DNA of 13,194 nt from an uncultured Lewinella sp. (GTDB lineage Bacteria; Bacteroidota; Bacteroidia; Chitinophagales; Saprospiraceae), in contig CALIGP010000392.1 of NCBI GenBank assembly GCA_938021455.1, forward strand, positions 1-13,194, given 5' to 3'. Positions 7,491 through 13,194 of the stretch are shown piece after piece. The first letter of the stretch is position 1. The number at the start of each line of letters is the position of its first letter. The notes below the pieces were generated by a model that saw nothing but the letters and a program-made list of their open reading frames with translations, did not search any database and was not told where the DNA came from. The translations under genes and the position numbers were made by a program.

Positions 7491-7514
7491 TTCAGTTCCT
7501 CCAGAGGAATTGAA
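7491..7514. promoter_or_regulatory. 24-bp near-perfect palindrome, candidate operator
   Basis: Arms of 11 nt (TTCAGTTCCTC and GAGGAATTGAA) around a central CA are reverse complements at 10 of 11 positions; the core TTCCTC-CA-GAGGAA is perfect. It sits about 30 bp upstream of the proximal promoter-like element and 72 bp before the susC ATG, a position fitting a dimeric regulator's binding site. No known site consensus is recognised. Confidence 0.4.
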
Positions 7515-7542
7515 TTCTGCGTTGGCTGTACTGGGAGTTTGC

Positions 7543-7573
7543 TTTTGAGCAGTTCACTTGAAACATATTTATA
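7543..7573 (+). promoter_or_regulatory. Weak proximal promoter-like element before susC
   Basis: TTTTG (7543-7547) is followed after 18 nt by TATTTATA (7566-7573), which matches TAnnTTTG only in its first six positions. It would place the start of transcription only a few bases before the susC ATG at 7587. This is a possible alternative to the distal promoter, with low confidence. Confidence 0.25.
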
Positions 7574-7586
7574 AAATCATTAAAGT

Positions 7587-10500
7587 ATGAGACGATTCTC
7601 ACTAGTCCTAGGACTGATGCTTTTTGTCATGGGCATTACCATGGCACAAAAGACCGTTACCGGTACGGTAAACGACGAAGACGGCGAATCCCTGATCGGG
7701 GTTAGTATCCTTGTTGAAGGAACCACCACGGGTACGGTAACGGATATAGATGGTACTTACACCATCAGCGTCCCTGAAGGAAATAACGTATTGGTTTTCA
7801 GCTACACGGGTTTTGCTAACCAGGCGGTTGAGATAAACAACCGCTCTTCGATTGACGTGACGATGGAGACTTCAGCTGAATTGCTGGAGCAAGTGATCGT
7901 TACGGCCTATGGTGTAACGACCAAGGAAGCCTTTTCGGGCTCTGCTGACGTAGTTGGCGCTAAAGACCTGGCCTTGCGAAACGTTACTTCACCGCTGGCT
8001 GCTATTGAAGGCAAAGCTACTGGTGTACAATTTACCTCACCTTCGGGAGGGCCAGGCTCCTCGCCCGGCATCGTTATCCGTGGTGTAGGAACACTAAACG
8101 GAAGCTCGGACCCGCTGATTGTCGTTGATGGCCAACAGTTTGAAGGTAATCTTAACAACATTAATCAGGAAGACATTGAGTCCCTGACGGTTCTCAAAGA
8201 TGCTTCCTCCACCTCCCTTTATGGTTCCAGAGGCGCCAACGGCGTTATTCTTATTACCACTAAGCGGGGCTCTAAAAACGGAACCCAGGTATCTGCCTCC
8301 GTTCAACACGGTACGGTGAGCAATGGTATTCGGTTCTATGATGAAGTTACCCCTGGTCAATACTACGAGACGATGTGGGAAGCGCTAAGGAATTCAGCTG
8401 CTGGCGGTGGAGACGGAGCCGTTGCTTCGGCGAACATCTTCAATAGCCTGGGCTACAACCCTTTTGATGTTGCGAACGATCAAATTGTGGGCACCGATGG
8501 TGTTCTCAATCCCAATGCCAACGTGGTGTACCAAAGCTTAGACTGGTATGATGAACTAGAGCAGAGCAATACGAGAACGAACTACAACTTAAACGTATCC
8601 AGTGGCGGTGACAATCACCGTGTATTCTTTTCTACTTCCTACCTGGAAGAAGGAGGATACGTCAAAACCTCAGAGTATGATCGTTTGACTTCCCGGGTGA
8701 ACGCAGACTTTGATGCTAACAATTGGCTCACGGTGGGCGGTAGTGCAAACGTTACCATTGCTAATCAGGCTGGACCTGCTTCAGGCGGTTCTGGTAGCAT
8801 TGTAAACCCTTTCAGCTTTGCCAAAAACATCGGTTCTATCTATCCCGTATTCGTAAACGATCAGCAGGGTAACCTGGTACGAGACGTAGCGGGGAACCCC
8901 GTATTTGACTCCGGGGAAGGTTTTCCTGACTTCAACGTCGGTTCAAGACCCATTAACCAGGGCAGACACGCACTTCAGGAGCTACTCCTGAATGATGAGC
9001 GGAACTTCAACAATACTTATGGCTTCCGGTTTTACTCTGCCTTCCACCTCATGGAGGGGCTTGATTTCACGGTCAATTACGGTCGGGACATCAATGAAGG
9101 CGTAAACAAAGGCTACGAGAACAACATCATTGGAGATGCTCAACCGACTGGCAGATACAGCGAGACGCGATTCAGAAGACAGACAGAGACCTTTAATCAA
9201 CTGCTGAACTACCAGAAAAACCTGGGGGGGCGTCACAACCTTGACCTTACGCTGGGACACGAGAGTTACGAAAGAACTTTCACCAGTAACAATGCCCTGG
9301 CTGTGGACCAAACCGCAGAAGGTATTTTCGAATTTGCCAACTTCGCCACACCCGTAAGGGTCGGAGGTGCCACAACAGTCAAGAAAATCGAAGGATATTT
9401 TGGCCGGGCCAATTACAATTATGATACTAAGTACTACCTCAGCGTTTCTGCTCGCAGAGATGGTTCTTCCGTCTTTTCCTCGGGCTCCAGATGGGGTACT
9501 TTCTACTCCGTTGGCGCGTCCTGGCGGATCACGAACGAATCGTTTATGGATAACGTAGACTTCGTAGATCGCCTGAAGATTCGTGCTTCTTATGGTGAAG
9601 TCGGTAATGATAACCTCGGAGACTTCTTCCTTTCCCAGCCCCGTTACGCATTGTCTTCTAACGCAGGTAATCCGGCTATCCTTTTCTCAACGATTGGTAA
9701 CCAATTGTTACAGTGGGAAACCATCGAGAACTTTGACGTAGCTCTGGAATTCACCTTGTTCAATAACTTCCTGGACGGTTCCATTGAGTACTACCGGAGA
9801 AATTCTTCGGACCTGCTCTATGACCTCCCCATTGCACTTAGTAACGGTGCCACTGATTTTCCGGCGAACATCGGAGACATGTACAACTCTGGTATTGAGT
9901 TGGGCCTGACGGCTAATTTGGTAACGACTTCTGATTTCAGATGGTCACTCTCCACGACAGCTTCGACCTTCAAAAACGAAATCACCAGCCTGCCAGACCC
10001 CATCATCAATGGTTCCAAGCGCTGGGCTGAAGGCCAATCTAGATTTGATTTCTACCTACTCGAAACGGCGGGCGTTGATCCAGAAAATGGAGATCAGTTG
10101 TTCAATATGTACGAGTTTGATGAAGATGGCAACAGTATTCCGGTAATGGATGGTGATGGTAATCAGGCAACGACCAATGACTGGCAAGAAACGGAAAGAG
10201 TGTACACTGGTGACAGTTCTATTCCTGACCTGTTAGGATCAGTTGCGACCAGCTTGAACTACAAAGGTATTTCCCTTAATATCCTCGTGAATTACGGTAT
10301 TGGAGGAACAGTCCTGGACAACGGATACTCCGCCATGATGCACGCTGGAACCTACGGACGTTCTTTACACCCCGATATCCTGAACGCTTGGCGTCAACCC
10401 GGTGACGTTACGGACGTGCCAAGATTAGAAAATGGTAACCCTGACCTGGTGCTGACACAGTCTACCAGATTCTTAACGGATGCTTCCTTCCTCGCTTTGC

Positions 10501-10709
10501 GTAACGTAAACATTGGTTACACATTCGGTAAGGCCATAACCGACAAAATCGGACTCGGTGCTCTTAGAGTTTCCGTTACAGGAGAGAATCTCTTCCTGGA
10601 TAGCGCAAGAGACGGTTTGAACCCTCAGTACAACCTGGGTGGAACTGGCGCTGGAAATGACTTTAATCCAGCACGACTCATCTCCGTTGGACTGAACGCA
10701 AACTTTTAA
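7587..10709 (+). CDS. SusC/RagA-family TonB-linked outer membrane transporter
   Basis: A 1040-residue TonB-dependent transporter that, with its SusD partner, imports oligosaccharides (or peptides) across the outer membrane. Residues 1-20 form a signal peptide ending TMA-Q. Residues about 22-98 are a carboxypeptidase-regulatory-like domain (TVTGTVNDEDGESLIGVSI, then GTVTDIDGTYTI and FSYTGF). It is followed by EQVIVTAYG (101-109), the family's usual entry to the plug. The plug (about 115-228) has IVIRGVGTL, PLIVVDG and the signature SLYGSRGANGVILITTKRG (210-228). The rest is beta-barrel, ending in a terminal Phe (GLNANF) as expected for outer-membrane insertion. No N-terminal STN domain is present, so sigma-regulating signalling is not expected. 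It lies 110 nt upstream of susD, with a hairpin between. The substrate is not fixed by sequence; the divergent GH2 enzyme suggests a galactoside. Confidence 0.95.
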   Translation: MRRFSLVLGLMLFVMGITMAQKTVTGTVNDEDGESLIGVSILVEGTTTGTVTDIDGTYTISVPEGNNVLVFSYTGFANQAVEINNRSSIDVTMETSAELLEQVIVTAYGVTTKEAFSGSADVVGAKDLALRNVTSPLAAIEGKATGVQFTSPSGGPGSSPGIVIRGVGTLNGSSDPLIVVDGQQFEGNLNNINQEDIESLTVLKDASSTSLYGSRGANGVILITTKRGSKNGTQVSASVQHGTVSNGIRFYDEVTPGQYYETMWEALRNSAAGGGDGAVASANIFNSLGYNPFDVANDQIVGTDGVLNPNANVVYQSLDWYDELEQSNTRTNYNLNVSSGGDNHRVFFSTSYLEEGGYVKTSEYDRLTSRVNADFDANNWLTVGGSANVTIANQAGPASGGSGSIVNPFSFAKNIGSIYPVFVNDQQGNLVRDVAGNPVFDSGEGFPDFNVGSRPINQGRHALQELLLNDERNFNNTYGFRFYSAFHLMEGLDFTVNYGRDINEGVNKGYENNIIGDAQPTGRYSETRFRRQTETFNQLLNYQKNLGGRHNLDLTLGHESYERTFTSNNALAVDQTAEGIFEFANFATPVRVGGATTVKKIEGYFGRANYNYDTKYYLSVSARRDGSSVFSSGSRWGTFYSVGASWRITNESFMDNVDFVDRLKIRASYGEVGNDNLGDFFLSQPRYALSSNAGNPAILFSTIGNQLLQWETIENFDVALEFTLFNNFLDGSIEYYRRNSSDLLYDLPIALSNGATDFPANIGDMYNSGIELGLTANLVTTSDFRWSLSTTASTFKNEITSLPDPIINGSKRWAEGQSRFDFYLLETAGVDPENGDQLFNMYEFDEDGNSIPVMDGDGNQATTNDWQETERVYTGDSSIPDLLGSVATSLNYKGISLNILVNYGIGGTVLDNGYSAMMHAGTYGRSLHPDILNAWRQPGDVTDVPRLENGNPDLVLTQSTRFLTDASFLALRNVNIGYTFGKAITDKIGLGALRVSVTGENLFLDSARDGLNPQYNLGGTGAGNDFNPARLISVGLNANF

Positions 10710-10719
10710 ACATCAGCTG

Positions 10720-10800
10720 GTATCTCAGCGGTAAAGTCAATAGCCTCTGAATTGTCGATCCTTATGGCAACTAAGAGCATCCCGGCTTTACCGCTGATAC
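10720..10800 (+). promoter_or_regulatory. Intercistronic susC-susD stem-loop
   Basis: Within the 110-nt gap, 10720-10736 (GTAT, bulged CT, then CAGCGGTAAAG) pairs perfectly with 10786-10800 (CTTTACCGCTGATAC): 15 base pairs with one 2-nt bulge enclosing a 49-nt loop. The stem ends 19 nt before the susD ATG. There is no U-run right after it, so it looks less like a simple terminator and more like an RNA stabiliser, processing site or partial attenuator that sets the susC:susD ratio (inference). Confidence 0.6.
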
Positions 10801-10819
10801 ACCTCCTAAATTCAATAAA

Positions 10820-12484
10820 ATGTTATCATATATAAAACATTCGTTTCTAATTGTTCTCGCCTTCACCATTTTTTCCTGTGAAGAAGATTTTTTAGAGACT
10901 ACGCCAACTGATGCCATTGCTTCCACTGATGCACTTGCCACGGAGGCAAATATGGCCCTGGTCATCAACGGGATGCATCGTACGATGTACGCTCAATCAC
11001 AAACGGTACTTCCTGGTGGCACGGCAGTTGCCAGCACGGTCAGAGCCAATGAACACTACTGGGTACCCATGGGGGATAACCTCGCTGGTGGCTTGATCCA
11101 TAGTGCTAATGCCAATAACCTGGGATGGCGGGATGAAGCGCAGTGGAACTCCCACACGATTCAAACGTCAAACACCGTCAATATTCTTTGGTACCACCGG
11201 TACAACATCATTACGAACGCTAACTCGCTGATCAATAGAATCAATGAAGGTGTGTTACCCGAGACTCCGGGCTTGTTACAGATTGCAGGTCAGGCTTATG
11301 CTTACAGAGCTTATGCTTACCTCTCGCTGGTTCAGCATTACGCTAAGGGGTATTTGATTGGTAACCCCAGCTCTGATCCGGGCGTGCCAATTATATTTGC
11401 TTCGGAATCTCCTTTTGCCAGTGGCCCAAGAGAAACCGTGCAGGCCGTTTATGATCAAATCAATAGCGATCTCGATGCAGCCATTGCTAACTTCCAGAAT
11501 GCTTCCGCCAGACCGTCAGGCAGTGCCTTTGATAAGGCAAACCTGAACATCGACGTTGCTTGGGGCTTGAAGGCCAGAGTCGCATTGGCTACCGGTGATT
11601 GGGCCACTGCCGCCACTGCCGCTGTCAATGCTCGTCAGGATTACCCGATCATGGGTGAGGATGACTGGAAAGCAGGATTTAACTCTACCTTGCTCCCCGA
11701 AGTAATCTGGGGAAGTAACGTAATCACGACCGAGACTACCTTCTTCCGTTCCTATTTTTACTTAGCGTCTAATACCTTCAACGGTAGCCAGGTGAGGAAC
11801 AATCCTAAAATTGCGGACCGTAGATTAATCGATGCAGCTCCGGATACGGATTACAGAAAAGATATGTTTTTGATTGATGCACCGAACACTAACCTTTCGG
11901 CAGCAAATGGTGTAGGAGGCTTTGCCAATAACACCAACCCGCTGTATACCACGGAAGAGGAGTTTAATACGGCAAGAGCTAATCTTCAAGCAGAATGGGG
12001 ATGGACTTCCCGTCACAATGCTCACCCTTATATGCACGTGAAGCTGCGTCAGCAGATTCCGGGAGGAATTGAGCCAGATGATATCATCTACATGCGTGCG
12101 TCAGAGATGTACCTGATCGAAGCCGAAGCGAAAGCAATGATGAACGACATCAGCGGTGCACAGGAAGCGCTTCGCCCGCTGGGCGAAGAGCGTGATAGCG
12201 CTTACGACGTTACGGCTTTTGATGACCAGGCGTCGTTTATGGAGCACATTAAGTTCCAGCGCGGCCTGGAATTATGGGGTGAAGGATTCTTGTTCCAGGA
12301 TAAGATCCGTTGGGATGATCCCATCGACCACGCAGCCAATGGCGGCTCTGGTGCTTCTCTGGTACTGTATCAGGATGGCTATTCTCAGGAAAGACCTTCC
12401 GTCAACCCTGCCTGGGTTTTCAAAATCCCACAGCGGGAATTAGATACTAACCCAAATCTTGGGCCTGATGATCAAAACCCATAA
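10820..12484 (+). CDS. SusD/RagB-family outer membrane lipoprotein
   Basis: A 554-residue surface lipoprotein that caps the SusC barrel and binds the glycan before import. The signal peptide ends in a lipobox-like FTIFSC with Cys20 as the lipidated residue, followed by EEDFLETTP, the usual SusD N-terminus. The TPR-rich core shows GQAYAYRAYAYLSLVQHYAKG (about 157-177). The C-terminal hallmarks are intact: YMRASEMYLIEAEAKA (424-439), KFQRGLELWGEGF...KIRW (478-498), and IPQRELDTNPNLGPDDQNP (536-554). Length is normal for the family. It follows susC by 110 nt on the same strand and is followed 60 nt later by a terminator, so susC-susD form a two-gene unit. The variable middle (about 200-400), where ligand is bound, gives no substrate clue that I can read. 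Confidence 0.94.
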   Translation: MLSYIKHSFLIVLAFTIFSCEEDFLETTPTDAIASTDALATEANMALVINGMHRTMYAQSQTVLPGGTAVASTVRANEHYWVPMGDNLAGGLIHSANANNLGWRDEAQWNSHTIQTSNTVNILWYHRYNIITNANSLINRINEGVLPETPGLLQIAGQAYAYRAYAYLSLVQHYAKGYLIGNPSSDPGVPIIFASESPFASGPRETVQAVYDQINSDLDAAIANFQNASARPSGSAFDKANLNIDVAWGLKARVALATGDWATAATAAVNARQDYPIMGEDDWKAGFNSTLLPEVIWGSNVITTETTFFRSYFYLASNTFNGSQVRNNPKIADRRLIDAAPDTDYRKDMFLIDAPNTNLSAANGVGGFANNTNPLYTTEEEFNTARANLQAEWGWTSRHNAHPYMHVKLRQQIPGGIEPDDIIYMRASEMYLIEAEAKAMMNDISGAQEALRPLGEERDSAYDVTAFDDQASFMEHIKFQRGLELWGEGFLFQDKIRWDDPIDHAANGGSGASLVLYQDGYSQERPSVNPAWVFKIPQRELDTNPNLGPDDQNP

Positions 12485-12544
12485 ATCAGCAGGAGATTAC
12501 ACTGTTCGATGTGTATCTGAGCATTGAATAGAATAATACTGAGC

Positions 12545-12579
12545 CATCCCGAATTTTGACGTTGTCAAAGTTCGGGATG
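12545..12579. terminator. Strong hairpin terminator after susD, probably bidirectional
   Basis: A 16-bp stem (CATCCCGAATTTTGAC / GTCAAAGTTCGGGATG, 15 of 16 paired, the last as G-U) with a 3-nt loop begins 60 nt after the susD stop. T-rich sequence (CTTAGTTTTAG) follows on the plus strand. The convergent small gene ends at 12621, so the hairpin probably serves both transcripts. AGCATT (12520-12525) and AATGCT (12594-12599) form a further outer inverted pair. Confidence 0.8.
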
Positions 12580-12620
12580 CTTAGTTTTAGGATAATGCTT
12601 TATAGAGTGGATGTTTGATC

Positions 12621-12977
12621 TTAAGTCTGACTGTGTAAAACCCACCACCAAAGAATAGCTGCCCAGGCCCACAGGGTTAGGCCATAGACAGTCCGTAAAA
12701 CGACAAGGGAGTCTATGCTTGGAGCGAGGAGGTGCCAGGCGAGTCCCGCCAGTAAAAAGCCGAATGACCAGCCTAGTCCAACCATAATCACAGCTGGCCA
12801 TACCCAGTCGCCATGCCAGCTGTTAATGGAAGGATAGGCGCGGAGGACAAAAGAAACGGGGTAGTATAAGATCAAGCCCAAAAAGCCCATGCTAATGAAG
12901 CCAACTACAAAGGTGACCACGAAGCCAATGGCAGAGAACTTGGTAGTGTAGGTGAGGTTGGTCCAGAATTCAAGCAT
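12621..12977 (-). CDS. Small membrane protein of unknown function
   Basis: A 118-residue protein starting at ATG 12977 and ending at a TAA at 12623-12621. It has about three or four hydrophobic segments: 15-46 (possibly two helices), 58-85 and 90-115. It is rich in Trp, with clusters HGDWVWP (55-61) and LWAWAAILWWWVL (102-114). No signal peptide, enzyme motif or family is recognised. It is convergent with susD and shares the terminator between them. Upstream on the minus strand, TACGTTTA (13013-13006) resembles a -7 box with one mismatch, without a clear -33 box. Continuous hydrophobic helices with charged residues only at their ends support a real gene; the function is unknown. Confidence 0.7.
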   Translation of the reverse strand: MLEFWTNLTYTTKFSAIGFVVTFVVGFISMGFLGLILYYPVSFVLRAYPSINSWHGDWVWPAVIMVGLGWSFGFLLAGLAWHLLAPSIDSLVVLRTVYGLTLWAWAAILWWWVLHSQT

Positions 12978-13097
12978 AGGAAAGAAGATGTAGTAGCTGG
13001 TAAGATAAACGTAAACGGTGGAGAGGAGCTTTTTTGCTTTTTACTCCTCACTGCACCTGCGTGCGCGCAAGAACGTGTGTATCACGAGATGCACGGA

Positions 13098-13194
13098 TTA
13101 AGGCCCCTCGACTACCATTTCGCTTCGCGGCTGGCTTCGCCGGTCCACTCCCTTCGGTCGGTCGATGTACGCTTGGGGACCTTCCACTTCAGAT
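13098..13194 (-). other. Edge segment: possible dispersed repeat or C-terminus of a truncated ORF
   Basis: A minus-strand frame enters from the right edge and stops at 13100-13098 after 31 codons rich in Arg, Pro, Glu and Val (…YIDRPKGVDRRSQPRSEMVVEGP). The plus strand holds three close mini-palindromes with TTC loops: CGCTTCGCG (13121-13129), GGCTTCGCC (13133-13141) and CCTTCGG (13151-13157). The regular spacing and odd composition suggest a dispersed intergenic repeat rather than the end of a true gene. Between 12978 and 13097 the only other structure seen is GAGGAG/CTCCTC around an A/T-rich loop (13021-13048). Confidence 0.35.

Larger units (their letters stand above)
6790..7586. other. 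Long divergent intergenic region with structured leader
   Basis: This 797-bp stretch between the beta-galactosidase and susC contains no convincing gene. A 120-codon plus frame (6921-7283) begins with TTG inside a promoter box and has no recognisable family or domain, so I treat it as noncoding. Potential hairpins in plus-strand RNA: AGCCT/AGGCT at 6940-6955 with extra outer pairing AAGT/ACTT (6932-6959); TAGGCC/GGCCTA at 7308-7333; and TTTAGCT/AGCTAAA at 7391-7418 with two or three further inner pairs. No clear promoter for the beta-galactosidase was found on the minus strand. Confidence 0.6.

Noticed and set aside
8341..8660. Possible frameshift or domain loss in SusC
   Set aside because: The reading frame is continuous from plug signature to the terminal Phe and the length is normal for the family.
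12565..12801. 78-codon minus-strand frame
   Set aside because: It overlaps the 118-residue membrane protein gene in another frame and runs into the terminator hairpin region; its product has no membrane or domain logic.
13021..13048. GAGGAG/CTCCTC inverted repeat with an A/T-rich loop
   Set aside because: Stem of only 6 bp with a 14-nt or larger loop and no clear position relative to a promoter; too weak to call as an operator or terminator.

Overview
The window looks like a piece of a Bacteroidota chromosome, probably a marine or environmental Saprospiraceae/Lewinella-type organism (inference). The evidence is a SusC/SusD outer-membrane pair, secreted proteins whose signal peptides end in A-Q, promoter-like TAnnTTTG elements, and an almost complete lack of Shine-Dalgarno sequences.

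Layout, left to right. A secreted WG-repeat-like protein (1-1197, minus) runs off the left edge. About 28 bp upstream of its start sits a 160-bp palindromic MITE-like element with a 3-bp target duplication (1225-1384). Then comes a minus-strand cluster, in transcription order: a secreted GH2 beta-galactosidase (6789-3658), a Crp/Fnr-type regulator 30 nt behind it (3627-3049), and two paralogous seven-helix membrane proteins of exactly equal length (2973-2296 and 2150-1473). The paralogs each seem to have their own promoter-like element.

A gene-free 797-bp region (6790-7586) separates the beta-galactosidase from a divergent susC/susD pair on the plus strand (7587-10709 and 10820-12484). This region holds a very good Bacteroidota-type promoter match about 660 bp before susC, several potential RNA hairpins and a 24-bp near-perfect palindrome. 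The susC-susD gap contains a strong long-range hairpin, and susD ends at a clear hairpin terminator shared with a convergent small membrane protein gene (12977-12621). The last ~150 bp are arginine/proline-coding or dispersed-repeat-like sequence of uncertain nature.

Working model (inference): SusD captures and SusC imports a galactoside-containing oligosaccharide, which the periplasmic GH2 enzyme trims, so the locus is a minimal polysaccharide/oligosaccharide utilisation locus. No hybrid two-component, SusR-like or ECF sigma/anti-sigma regulator is visible; the Crp-like protein is the only regulator in the window and could equally belong to the membrane-protein pair. No tRNA, rRNA, CRISPR array or full-length insertion sequence is seen. 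The least described parts are the membrane-protein pair with its buried charged residues, the structured susC leader, the susC-susD hairpin and the MITE-like palindrome.
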